Source: Evansella halocellulosilytica (GTDB taxonomy: Bacteria; Bacillota; Bacilli; Bacillales; Salisediminibacteriaceae). Taken from it: a stretch of DNA of 64,000 bases. The position numbers and the translations under genes were made by a program. The notes beneath the pieces were generated by a model that did not search any database, was not told the origin of the DNA, and was given only the letters and a program-made list of their open reading frames with translations. This document shows, piece by piece, positions 24,872 to 34,082 of the stretch (the first letter of the stretch is position 1; each line of letters opens with the position of its first letter). The stretch spans positions 1,832,039 to 1,896,038 of the forward strand of contig NZ_NIST01000001.1 in the NCBI RefSeq assembly GCF_002335745.1. The letters are read 5' to 3'.

Positions 24872-25987
24872 ATGTATGATAGAAAACAAATAAAAGTGTT
24901 GCATGTTGTCGGGAAAATGAACCGGGCTGGAACGGAAACAATGTTAATGAATATGTTTAGACAGCTTAACCGTGATGAAGTAACCTTTGACTTTATTTTA
25001 TACAGCCAAGAGGATGGCGATTATGATAACGAAATTAAACAGTTAGGCGGAAATGTCATCAAGCTGACGAAAACAAACTCGATTTTACAGTTAGTAAAGG
25101 TCATGAAACGCCACGGCCCATATGATGTCATCCATTCGCATACATTGTTTCATTGCGGGATTGCAAATGTTGCAGCTAAACTAGCAGGGATAAACGTACG
25201 AATTGCTCATGCTCATACAACATTAGATAACAGCAATCAGCTATCAAGAAAATGGTATATGACCTTAATGAGGTATCTCATTGAGAAATGTTCGACGCAC
25301 TATTTGGCTTGCAGCAAAGAAGCAGGTCATTATTTGTTTGGAGAAAAAAACGTCAATAAGCCAAAATATGCTCACTTTCCAAATTTAATTGACTACAGTT
25401 ATTTTTTTCAACATCGAGAAGCAGAAGTCCGGAAGTTTAAAGAGGAACATCATTTAGATGATTGTCTCGTCATCGGTCATATTGGAAGGTTTACAGAAGC
25501 AAAAAACCATCGCTTTCTACTGAAAATACTATCCTGTTTACTTGAACAGGGTCATAATGTTCGCTTAATGCTCGTTGGAGAAGGCGAACTTCGCCGCGAT
25601 ATAGAAGATCAAGCAAAAAAGAAAGGCGTTCATGAACAAATTGTATTTGCTGGGAAACGAGATGATATTCCAACGATGCTTCAAAGTATGGACATTTTTG
25701 TGTTTCCATCCATTTATGAAGGGTTCGGATTAGTTCTTCTAGAGGCGCAGGCAAGCGGGTTGCCTTGTCTCGTGTCAGAAGCGATCCAGCCGGAAGCAGA
25801 CTTAGGAATTCAGTTGATGACTCAACTTTCATTAACAGAAGGAGTAGAAGTTTGGTGTGAGGAAATATTGGAGCATTCGCAACAGCGAGAAACCGACAAA
25901 CACAAAATCTTAGATGCATTTGAAAAAAAAGAATACTCATTATCAACAGGGTTATTAAAGCTGTCAGCTATTTATCAAGAAAGTTGA
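24872..25987 (+). CDS. Glycosyltransferase family 4 (EpsF-like)
   Basis: A 371-residue GT-B transferase starting IKVLHVVGKMNRAGTETMLMN, the common opening of EpsF-type enzymes. The donor-side domain contains IGHIGRFTEAKNHRFLLKI and the EX7E motif in YEGFGLVLLEAQASGLPCLVS. It transfers one sugar to the growing lipid-linked unit on the cytoplasmic side of the membrane. AAGGAGAAG precedes the ATG at 24872. The gene directly follows the aminotransferase, and only the stop codon separates it from the leader of the next transferase. Confidence 0.85.
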   Translation: MYDRKQIKVLHVVGKMNRAGTETMLMNMFRQLNRDEVTFDFILYSQEDGDYDNEIKQLGGNVIKLTKTNSILQLVKVMKRHGPYDVIHSHTLFHCGIANVAAKLAGINVRIAHAHTTLDNSNQLSRKWYMTLMRYLIEKCSTHYLACSKEAGHYLFGEKNVNKPKYAHFPNLIDYSYFFQHREAEVRKFKEEHHLDDCLVIGHIGRFTEAKNHRFLLKILSCLLEQGHNVRLMLVGEGELRRDIEDQAKKKGVHEQIVFAGKRDDIPTMLQSMDIFVFPSIYEGFGLVLLEAQASGLPCLVSEAIQPEADLGIQLMTQLSLTEGVEVWCEEILEHSQQRETDKHKILDAFEKKEYSLSTGLLKLSAIYQES

Positions 25988-26005
25988 ATGGTTTTGGAGG
26001 CGCGT

Positions 26006-27184
26006 ATGAAAAAAGTATTGATAGCTTCATTTGATTTGGAAGTTGGCGGAGTTGAAAGAAGTTTGATCAGTATGTTAAACAACTTTGATTATGAACGACA
26101 TCTAGTAGACATGATGCTTTACCGTCATTCAGGTGACTTTATTCATTTGCTGTCACGAAACGTTCATTTGTTAGAAGAGGAAAAAGCTTATAAAACGTTC
26201 AGACTATCGATTCGTGAAACGATAAAAAGTGGAGCACTCATGATTGCGCTCGCGAGGATCTTTGCGAAGTATCGAGCACAGCGAAATCGATCACCTGAAA
26301 CCGGTTATAGACAGATGCAATATATGTGGCGTTATTCCCTCCCTTTTTTACCTAAATCGAAAAAGCAATATGATATTGCGATTAGCTATTTGTGGCCACA
26401 CTATTATGTCGCCGATAAAGTGAAGGCAAAGCAGAAAATCGCTTGGATTCATACAGATTTTTCAACTGTCGATACGGATAGGGCCATTGACCTTGCGATG
26501 TGGGAAAAATTCGATTTAATTGTTGCCGTATCAGACGATTGCAAATCTGCGTTTATTAAAAAATATCCAGCTTTAAAGGAGAAAATCATCGTTATTGAGA
26601 ATATTACTTCTCCAGAAATGGTTCGGAATTTAGCAGAGGAAGTAGAGGCATGGCCGCTCACAAAAGATGAGCGTTTTAAATTGATAACAGTAGCGAGATA
26701 TTCTTACGCAAAAGGTCTTGATCAAGCGATTTACGCAATAAAAAAATTAAAGGATAAAGGGTATACGAATATCGCTTGGTATCTCGTCGGATATGGTGAA
26801 GAGGAAGAGAAGCTGAAACAACTCGTTAGCGAACAAAACCTTGAAGACAGCTTTCTGTTTTTAGGAAAAAAAACAAATCCATATCCTTTTATGAAAGCAG
26901 CTGACCTATACGTTCAACCGTCACGATATGAAGGGAAGGCGGTTACGGTAAGTGAAGCGCAAATACTAGGGAAGCCAGTACTCATTACGAATTATCCAAC
27001 TGCCAAAAGTCAAGTCCAGCATGGGGTTGATGGTTATATTTGTGATTTATCTGTAAACGGCATCGTTGATGGAATTGAACAATTGTATACGAATCATCAG
27101 TTAAGAAACTTGCTCGGTACGCATTGTAAAAGTGTTGATTTTCAAAATAGCAGGGAACTAGAAAAGCTTTATGATGTCATATGA
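26006..27184 (+). CDS. Glycosyltransferase family 4 (paralog group 1)
   Basis: A 392-residue GT-B enzyme. It starts KKVLIASFDLEVGGVERSLI and has the acceptor-side segment YDIAISYLWPHYYVADKVKAKQKIAWIH and the donor motif YVQPSRYEGKAVTVSEAQILG. The same architecture recurs at 29778 and 31002, so these three arose by duplication. ATG 26006 is chosen because GGAGGCG lies four to five bases upstream. An ATG six codons earlier lacks a site. Its sugar specificity is unknown. Confidence 0.83.
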   Translation: MKKVLIASFDLEVGGVERSLISMLNNFDYERHLVDMMLYRHSGDFIHLLSRNVHLLEEEKAYKTFRLSIRETIKSGALMIALARIFAKYRAQRNRSPETGYRQMQYMWRYSLPFLPKSKKQYDIAISYLWPHYYVADKVKAKQKIAWIHTDFSTVDTDRAIDLAMWEKFDLIVAVSDDCKSAFIKKYPALKEKIIVIENITSPEMVRNLAEEVEAWPLTKDERFKLITVARYSYAKGLDQAIYAIKKLKDKGYTNIAWYLVGYGEEEEKLKQLVSEQNLEDSFLFLGKKTNPYPFMKAADLYVQPSRYEGKAVTVSEAQILGKPVLITNYPTAKSQVQHGVDGYICDLSVNGIVDGIEQLYTNHQLRNLLGTHCKSVDFQNSRELEKLYDVI

Positions 27185-27196
27185 GGAGGAACAATT

Positions 27197-28225
27197 ATGG
27201 AATATAAAGTGAGCATTATTGTTCCTATATATAATGTTGAAAACTATATTCACCGATGTATTCAAAGCCTTGTGCTGCAAACATATGAGAATTTAGAAAT
27301 TTTATTAATTGATGACGGCTCACCTGATCAGTGTGGGGAAATTGCTGACGAATATGCCACGAGAGACAGCCGAATAACGGTTTTTCATAAAAAGAATGGC
27401 GGTTTATCAGACGCAAGAAACTATGGTATGCGATATGCAACTGGAGAATTTATCCTTTTCGTAGACAGTGATGACTGGCTTGATCATCAAATGATTGAAA
27501 AAATGGTTAACTATAGTTTGAAGTATAAAGCTGAGGTTGTTCAGTCGGCTTTTTATTATGCATACGATGATCATTATCTTTATGACAACCGCTACTATTC
27601 AAAAGAAGATGAACCAGTAGTGCTAAATCACCATGATCTTATGGCAGAGCTAGTGATCAATGAAAAAGTGAAAAATTTTGCTTGGGGGAAACTTTTTAGA
27701 GCTGAATTAATTTTAGATATACCATTTGAAAAAGGTGTATTATTTGAAGATGTTTTTTGGGCTCATCAAGTTATGGAGCGAGTAAAAACGTATGTTATTT
27801 TGCATGAGCCGTTATGCTATTACTATCAACGGAGCGGCAGCATTGTATCGAATTATTCAACTCGAAACTTAGATATTTTAAAAGGACTGAAGATGAGGCA
27901 CGACTTTATTCAAGCCAATTATCCAGAGCTCATAAACGAATCATACAAAGTCATTTTAAAAACTCATTTAGAACATTATCTTTTACTGTTTTTGAATCGA
28001 GATAAAGATCCGAAAGCGCTTCATCGGAAAAAAATTGAAAGGTATATCGAGTATAACGGTCCAGCTTTCAAAAAAGCTGTAAATCATGATCGCGATTTAA
28101 CGAAGCAGCTACTATTTTTTCAAGTTCACCCTCTTTTCTTTATCGGATTTAAAGGGGGAAGAAAAGTATTAAGGAAACTGAAATTATTATCTGGACCAGT
28201 AAAACTCCAACGGTTAGATCATTAG
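27197..28225 (+). CDS. Glycosyltransferase family 2 (EpsH/EpsJ-like)
   Basis: A 342-residue GT-A enzyme with VSIIVPIYNVENYIHRCIQS at the start, the nucleotide-binding DDGSPDQ, the HKKNGGLSDARNYGM block, and the metal-binding FVDSDDWL. The C-terminal half is helical and family-specific, with no added domain. AGGAGGAACA precedes the ATG. It lies within a run of transferases in the second half of the eps operon, and its architecture matches B. subtilis EpsH and EpsJ. Confidence 0.84.
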   Translation: MEYKVSIIVPIYNVENYIHRCIQSLVLQTYENLEILLIDDGSPDQCGEIADEYATRDSRITVFHKKNGGLSDARNYGMRYATGEFILFVDSDDWLDHQMIEKMVNYSLKYKAEVVQSAFYYAYDDHYLYDNRYYSKEDEPVVLNHHDLMAELVINEKVKNFAWGKLFRAELILDIPFEKGVLFEDVFWAHQVMERVKTYVILHEPLCYYYQRSGSIVSNYSTRNLDILKGLKMRHDFIQANYPELINESYKVILKTHLEHYLLLFLNRDKDPKALHRKKIERYIEYNGPAFKKAVNHDRDLTKQLLFFQVHPLFFIGFKGGRKVLRKLKLLSGPVKLQRLDH

Positions 28226-28278
28226 ATCCATTTTACAAATGGAAGAAACGGTTTTTCGTGGGGATGGGGGCGATGATC

Positions 28279-29742
28279 ATGCTGACAATCGAAACAGTCA
28301 ATGATCAGGAATTAAAACAGCGAATAAAAAATAAAACAATTGACATACCTCGTCACGATCAAAAGGTCGTGATTCATGACATTGAACCTCTTTCTTTAAT
28401 TCGTAGTGAAAGACTCGATATTATCGCTAAATATATTTATGCGTGGTTTATCGAAAATAAAATCCAGAGTGATTGGGGCTTAAAATTATACGATGAACAT
28501 ATTCGCGTCTTGAATAATTATGAAGAAGGGGACGGATCAGGAAAAAAAGGGTTATCGAATTACCTTTCATCTTTTCATTCAACACTTGAATCTATGAAAG
28601 AGAAAGGGTTCAACTCCGATGAATCGTTGATTCCGATTGGTGAAAATCGAATTCCACTTGATGGTGCACATCGAATAGCGGCTGCCCTTCTTTATGATCA
28701 AAAAGTGAAAACAGTCACAATTAAACAAGAAGAACCAAATTATAATGACTCATTTTTTGTAGATAGAGGACTCGACGCTTTGGAAAGTAAATATTGTGAT
28801 GCGATAGCTTATGAATATTGTAAGAAGAAACCTCATACGCATCTGTTTATTTTATTTCCTCATGCAGATTTTGAAGGAGCAAAAAAGGTTCTTGAAAAAT
28901 TTGGATCAATTATATATGAAAAAAAAGTTTTAGTAGGAAACGAAGGTCCGAGAAATTTAATCATTCAACTGTATATAAAAAACGGTTTTCTTTACCATTC
29001 TGATAATGCATGGATTGAACAAAAAATAAAAGATTGTTTTATTGGAAAAGGAAGACTGCGAGTTTATTTAATTGAGACACAGCATTTGTATAAAATGAAC
29101 CTCGAGTTAATGAAACTACACTATTTCAAAAGGAATATGTTTTATGTGACAAAAGATCATGAAAAAACGACAGAACTCGCACAACTTTTTTTCAATGAAA
29201 ATAGTCTTCATTTTTTAAATAATGGGAGACCGTATCAAAACGCTTCATTAATGAAGAGGTTTTATGAATTTAAACGACTTATAAGCGATTCGAGCGTAAG
29301 TAATGAGGAATGTTACTTAGACAACAGTACGGTGTTAGCAGCTTATGGAATGACAGCAGAAACGAATATAGAGGTTGTGCCGCGCAAAATGGACGCTTCG
29401 GTTTTTAACGAACACCGAATGAGTGAGTCGGTTTTAAGTAGGTGTAAGAACGCAAATGACCATTGTATAACGGGAGATGATATTTTATTTAATCCAGAAC
29501 ATCATTTTTATTTTTATGGATTAAAGTTTGCATCGTTAAATGTCGTGAAAAAAATGAAGCTTCATCGTCGAGCTGAAAGAGATAAGAGAGATGTATGGAA
29601 AATGAGGCGTCGCTTTTTTACTGGCAATGTGTTATTTAAATGGCGAATCGCGATAAGACCGATTATCCAACAAATAAAAATCATTGTCCGGAATATTCGA
29701 AAGTCCATGAAAAGTATTAGTGGGAAATCGTTTCACATCTAA
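28279..29742 (+). CDS. Uncharacterised protein with ParB/Srx-like N-terminal domain
   Basis: A 487-residue cytoplasmic protein without membrane segments. The N-terminal third contains LIPIGENRIPLDGAHRIAAA, the D-G-x-H-R-x-x-A motif of the ParB/sulfiredoxin fold shared by ParB, SbnI and the free-serine kinase SerK. The C-terminal part has LDNSTVLAAYGM and, about 90 residues later, NPEHHFYFYGLKFASLNVVKKMK and RRAERDKRDVW, which look like a nucleotidyltransferase-type metal-site arrangement. Kinase or transferase modification of a sugar or its substituent is possible but unproven. ATG 28279 is preferred over several upstream starts because GGGGG lies eight bases upstream. Confidence 0.6.
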   Translation: MLTIETVNDQELKQRIKNKTIDIPRHDQKVVIHDIEPLSLIRSERLDIIAKYIYAWFIENKIQSDWGLKLYDEHIRVLNNYEEGDGSGKKGLSNYLSSFHSTLESMKEKGFNSDESLIPIGENRIPLDGAHRIAAALLYDQKVKTVTIKQEEPNYNDSFFVDRGLDALESKYCDAIAYEYCKKKPHTHLFILFPHADFEGAKKVLEKFGSIIYEKKVLVGNEGPRNLIIQLYIKNGFLYHSDNAWIEQKIKDCFIGKGRLRVYLIETQHLYKMNLELMKLHYFKRNMFYVTKDHEKTTELAQLFFNENSLHFLNNGRPYQNASLMKRFYEFKRLISDSSVSNEECYLDNSTVLAAYGMTAETNIEVVPRKMDASVFNEHRMSESVLSRCKNANDHCITGDDILFNPEHHFYFYGLKFASLNVVKKMKLHRRAERDKRDVWKMRRRFFTGNVLFKWRIAIRPIIQQIKIIVRNIRKSMKSISGKSFHI

Positions 29743-29777
29743 ACAAAAGGATTAAATTTACTAGGCAGGGGATTGGT

Positions 29778-30971
29778 ATGATGAAGAAAAACGTATTATT
29801 TGTCATCGATTCACTGGATTGTGCAGGCGCGGAAAAAAGCCTCGTCACGTTACTTCAGCTGCTAGATTACTCGAAATATTCTGTTGATCTTCAGCTTTTT
29901 GCACATGGGCATGTCCTCGAGGAACTTGTACCTGAAGAGGTCAACATACTAAAGCCATTTGAGTATACGACATTTACGAACATGAATGTAACGAATGCGA
30001 TTGCCCATTCAATGAAAAAGAAAAACATGAACATGATCTACAGAAGATTACGCTACTCCATACAACTGAGGAAAAAGCAATATAACAATCGTCAGAAAGC
30101 ACGGCTGTATTGGGAAAATGCATCAGCAGTAATCGGAAAAAATCAGAAGCATTATGACGTGGCGATTGCTTATGCCCAAGGGGTTCCGACTTTTTATGTA
30201 GCAGAGAAAGTGAAAGCAGATAAGAAATTAGCGTGGGTAAATGTAACTTATCGTTTGGATGACATTGATAAACAATTCCAGAAAAAATATTATGATCAAT
30301 TCGATAAAGTCATTGCAGTATCACATTCTACAAAGGACATTTTTCTTGAAACATTTCCTTGTTACGCTGATGTCATTGATGTTGTTTATGATATTAATAA
30401 CGCTCAGTTTATTTCGAGAATGGCGGAAAACGGAAAAGGATATGATGACCAGTTTGATGGAATTAGAATCTTAACCATTGGGAGACTGGATCACCAAAAA
30501 GGGTATGATATTGCGATTGATGCTTGCAAAAGGTTAAAAGAAATGGGCGTTCATTTTAAATGGTATGTACTAGGAAAAGGTCCTCTCCAAAAGGAAATTG
30601 AAGACGAGATTCGCAAGAAGAACCTTTCGGAACATTTTATTTTGCTCGGAGTAAAAGCAAACCCATATCCTTTTATTAAACATGCTGATATTTACGTACA
30701 AACATCGATGTTTGAAGGATTTGGTATTGCGATTGCAGAAGCGAGAATGCTGAATGTTCCTGTCGTTACGACAGAATTTGATGCTGTCTATAATCAAATG
30801 GTAAACGAAAAAAATGGGCTAGTCGTGAAAATGAACGAAATAGCGGTTTGTGAAGGGATCACCCGATTAATAAATAGTCAATCATTAACTGCTAGTATTA
30901 TCGAATATCAAAAATCTGAAAAGAAAGGGAATCTTGAAGAGATTGACAAAGTATATGAGTTACTAGGGTGA
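29778..30971 (+). CDS. Glycosyltransferase family 4 (paralog group 2)
   Basis: A 397-residue GT-B enzyme starting NVLFVIDSLDCAGAEKSLVTL. It has the acceptor-domain segment YDVAIAYAQGVPTFYVAEKVKADKKLAW and the donor motif QTSMFEGFGIAIAEARMLNVP. It is a close relative of the enzymes at 26006 and 31002. GGGGATTGGT precedes the ATG pair, which allows starts at 29778 or 29781. It follows the ParB-like protein and precedes another transferase, all on the same transcript. Its sugar is unknown. Confidence 0.83.
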   Translation: MMKKNVLFVIDSLDCAGAEKSLVTLLQLLDYSKYSVDLQLFAHGHVLEELVPEEVNILKPFEYTTFTNMNVTNAIAHSMKKKNMNMIYRRLRYSIQLRKKQYNNRQKARLYWENASAVIGKNQKHYDVAIAYAQGVPTFYVAEKVKADKKLAWVNVTYRLDDIDKQFQKKYYDQFDKVIAVSHSTKDIFLETFPCYADVIDVVYDINNAQFISRMAENGKGYDDQFDGIRILTIGRLDHQKGYDIAIDACKRLKEMGVHFKWYVLGKGPLQKEIEDEIRKKNLSEHFILLGVKANPYPFIKHADIYVQTSMFEGFGIAIAEARMLNVPVVTTEFDAVYNQMVNEKNGLVVKMNEIAVCEGITRLINSQSLTASIIEYQKSEKKGNLEEIDKVYELLG

Positions 30972-31001
30972 AGCGACAGTATACAAAGGCGGGCAGATAA
31001 A

Positions 31002-32198
31002 ATGAAACAAAGAATGATGTTTATGGTGATCAATATGAATGTCGGTGGAACAGAGAAGGCGTTATTAAATTTAATCGCTGAGCTGCCAAAGGAGCAATAT
31101 GATATCACAATCTATATGCTGGAAAAGCAAGGTGACTTTTTACACGACATTCCTTCCCATGTTCATGTCGATTACGTTAAAGGATATCGTATGATTAAAC
31201 CATTGGTGACAGACTCGCCAAAAAACGTGATCAAGAAACTGGTCAAAAATAGACAATTCGTAAAGGCATGGAAGATGCTGTTTTTATATGTGTTTGTCAA
31301 GGTGAAAAATGATAGGCGAATCTTTTTTAAATCGATACTGAAACAACAACAAGCTTTAACAACTAAATATGATGTTGCAGTTGCTTATGCGGGTCCGATG
31401 GATCTCATAAGCTTTTTTGTTGCGCAAAAAATAAAAGCGAAAAAGAAGATTCAATGGATCCATTTTGATGTGACGAAAATTTCTTTTGACCGCCACTTTA
31501 ATAATGAGCTTTACAAACAATTTGATCACGTATATACCGTTTCAAGAGAAGCGAAAGAAAAGCTGGTTGACATACTGCCCTCTATAAAAAGGAAAATTGA
31601 TGTCTGCCCCAACCTCGTTTCCCCTCATTTAATAAAGTCTTTAGCAGAAAAGGGTAAAAAATTAGCATCCTATCAAAAAGAAGTTAATATTTTAACAGTT
31701 GGGAGATTATCTGTTGAAAAAGGGCAGGATTTAGCTATTAAAGCGATGGCAAAGCTCGTGGAACGAGGACATCATGTGAAATGGTACTGTGTTGGGGAAG
31801 GGAAGGCAAAACAATATTATGAAACGTTGATTCAGCAATATGGCTTAGAGGATAAGTTTATTTTGCTTGGGTTAGATACAAATCCATATTCGTACATGAA
31901 ACAATGTGATATCTATGTTCAACCGTCTCGGCATGAAGGGTATTGTATAACGTTGGCAGAAGCGAAAGTCTTCAAAAGGCTAATTGTGACGACAAACTTT
32001 ACAGGCGCTAAAGAACAAATACGGCATCGCGAAACGGGCCTAATTGTCGGGGCGGATGATCGAGAGATTTATCTGGCAGTTGAAGAGCTATTGCAGAACG
32101 AATGCTTGCGCAGCACAATATTTGATCATCTTGAAAATGAGCAAGTGGATCAATCATTTGATGTCAATCAATACTTTCTCGATACAATTAATGGTTAA
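31002..32198 (+). CDS. Glycosyltransferase family 4 (paralog group 3)
   Basis: A 398-residue GT-B enzyme, the third of the paralog set. It begins RMMFMVINMNVGGTEKALLN, with acceptor-side YDVAVAYAGPMDLISFFVAQ and donor motif YVQPSRHEGYCITLAEAKVF. The triplet suggests three related linkages, or repeated addition of similar sugars, in the repeat unit. GGCGGGCAG lies upstream of the ATG. It precedes the ABC transporter by 50 bases. Confidence 0.83.
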   Translation: MKQRMMFMVINMNVGGTEKALLNLIAELPKEQYDITIYMLEKQGDFLHDIPSHVHVDYVKGYRMIKPLVTDSPKNVIKKLVKNRQFVKAWKMLFLYVFVKVKNDRRIFFKSILKQQQALTTKYDVAVAYAGPMDLISFFVAQKIKAKKKIQWIHFDVTKISFDRHFNNELYKQFDHVYTVSREAKEKLVDILPSIKRKIDVCPNLVSPHLIKSLAEKGKKLASYQKEVNILTVGRLSVEKGQDLAIKAMAKLVERGHHVKWYCVGEGKAKQYYETLIQQYGLEDKFILLGLDTNPYSYMKQCDIYVQPSRHEGYCITLAEAKVFKRLIVTTNFTGAKEQIRHRETGLIVGADDREIYLAVEELLQNECLRSTIFDHLENEQVDQSFDVNQYFLDTING

Positions 32199-32248
32199 AG
32201 ATTTGCAAAAAGAATGAATCATGACCATAACAAAAAGGTGTGAGCATA

Positions 32249-34039
32249 ATGTTCGAAGCGGCTAAAAAGTTATCCGTACTTTTTAATAAACAAGAAAAAA
32301 AGAAATTTATCCTTTTATTTGCAATGATGATCATTGCAGCGATTTTTGAAACGATAGGAATCGGCTTAATCGTTCCATTTGTAGGTGTCGTTACGAACGC
32401 TGACTTCATACAGCAGCAAGCCGTTTTAGCCTATATATATAACCTATTTAACTTTCAATCTACGAATGGGTTCATTGCATTTTTAGTTGGGATTCTTCTT
32501 TTAGTCTTTTTATTGAAAAACATTTACTTATTATTTTTCTTTTACGTACAGTTCAGGATCATTCTCAATCAACAAGTGAAGTTATCTCGTACATTATTTC
32601 ATGAATATTTAACAAAGCCTTATACTTTTCATTTGCAGCGAAACAGTGCCGATCTCTTGCGCAATGTGAACGGTGAAGTTTCTAATGTCTTTCAAGGGAT
32701 CATGATGTCATCGTTCCAATTGGCAACTGAACTTCTTATTGTTGCATGTATTTTAATGTTACTTTTTATCACGGCACCTCTTGCAACCTTAACTGCATTC
32801 ATAATTCTTACTGTCAGTGTTCTTTCTTTCTATATTTTATTTCGCAAGAAGATTAGCCATCTCGGAATTGAGCAGCAAAGGGTGAACGGAACGATGATTA
32901 AGTGGGTTAACCAAGGTTTAGGTGCAAGTAAAGAAGTAAAAGTTTCCGGGAAAGAAGCGTACTTCGTGGATGCTTATGGAAGACAAAGTCAAATAAAAGC
33001 AAACAACGGTAGGTATTTAAAAATGCTTGAGCAAGCACCAAGATTATTTATTGAAACGATACTAGTCTTTACCGTGTTAGCCACAATGCTCATTGTCGTT
33101 TTCCAAGCAGCAAATACTACAGAAATTGTTTCAACTATGGCACTTTTCGCAATGGCTGCATTCAGGTTAATGCCTTCGATTACTCGGGTTATGGCTTTGA
33201 TTACGGCAATCCGTGTGCATCAGCCTGCGCTAAATGTCGTCTATGAAGATCTTTTTAATACAAAGAGGAAAGAGAAAGAAGAAAACGAAACAGACGAAGA
33301 ACAGATGAAAACTGTGAGAAACAACGATAAAAGGTCCTTTGTACAATCACTGCAATTGAACGATGTATCTTATCGCTATCCGATGCAGGAGGAATGGGCG
33401 GTGAAAAATATCTCATTAACGATTCCAATTGGTGAATCTGCTGCATTTGTCGGTGCTTCAGGAGCAGGGAAAACTACGATTGTTGATATCCTTCTAGGAT
33501 TATTAATACCTGAAAAAGGCTCTGTCCTAATTGATGGGAAGGAGTTGAAAAAGCAAAAATCGCTATGGCAGCAAAAAATCGGCTATATCCCGCAATTTAT
33601 TTTTTTATCAGATGATACGATTCGGAAAAATGTAGCTTTTGGATATGAAAGTCATGACATTAATGATGATGACGTCTGGAGAGCATTAGAACAAGCACAG
33701 CTGAAGGAATTCGTTGAACAGCTTCCGGATCAATTGGAAACAAATGTCGGAGAGCGAGGCGTGAAATTATCAGGGGGACAGCGGCAGCGAATTGGAATTG
33801 CAAGAGCACTCTACACGAACCCAGAAATTTTATTTATGGATGAAGCAACTTCAGCATTGGATACGAACACTGAGAAGGAAATTATGGAGGCAGTAGATGG
33901 GCTCAAGGGAGAAAAAACGCTCATTATCATTGCTCATCGTTTAAGTACGATCGAAAACTGTAATATCGTCTTCAAAGTAAATAAAGGCAGGCTCGTTAAA
34001 GTTGATCAAAAATCCGAAAGGATCAGGGAAGTCAATTAA
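32249..34039 (+). CDS. ABC exporter/flippase, PglK-like
   Basis: A 596-residue half transporter. Six membrane helices occupy about residues 15-320 and a C-terminal ATPase carries Walker A GASGAGKTTIVD, signature LSGGQRQRIGIARAL and Walker B ILFMDEATSALD. The length and architecture resemble PglK, the ABC flippase of lipid-linked oligosaccharides. The operon has a Wzy-type polymerase but no recognisable Wzx/EpsK flippase, so this protein is the best candidate for moving the repeat unit across the membrane. Start ATG 32249 has AAGGTG eight bases upstream. Confidence 0.8.
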   Translation: MFEAAKKLSVLFNKQEKKKFILLFAMMIIAAIFETIGIGLIVPFVGVVTNADFIQQQAVLAYIYNLFNFQSTNGFIAFLVGILLLVFLLKNIYLLFFFYVQFRIILNQQVKLSRTLFHEYLTKPYTFHLQRNSADLLRNVNGEVSNVFQGIMMSSFQLATELLIVACILMLLFITAPLATLTAFIILTVSVLSFYILFRKKISHLGIEQQRVNGTMIKWVNQGLGASKEVKVSGKEAYFVDAYGRQSQIKANNGRYLKMLEQAPRLFIETILVFTVLATMLIVVFQAANTTEIVSTMALFAMAAFRLMPSITRVMALITAIRVHQPALNVVYEDLFNTKRKEKEENETDEEQMKTVRNNDKRSFVQSLQLNDVSYRYPMQEEWAVKNISLTIPIGESAAFVGASGAGKTTIVDILLGLLIPEKGSVLIDGKELKKQKSLWQQKIGYIPQFIFLSDDTIRKNVAFGYESHDINDDDVWRALEQAQLKEFVEQLPDQLETNVGERGVKLSGGQRQRIGIARALYTNPEILFMDEATSALDTNTEKEIMEAVDGLKGEKTLIIIAHRLSTIENCNIVFKVNKGRLVKVDQKSERIREVN

Positions 34040-34082
34040 ATACACAAAACGTCAGATGTCACAAATTATAAGGGGTGATTCT

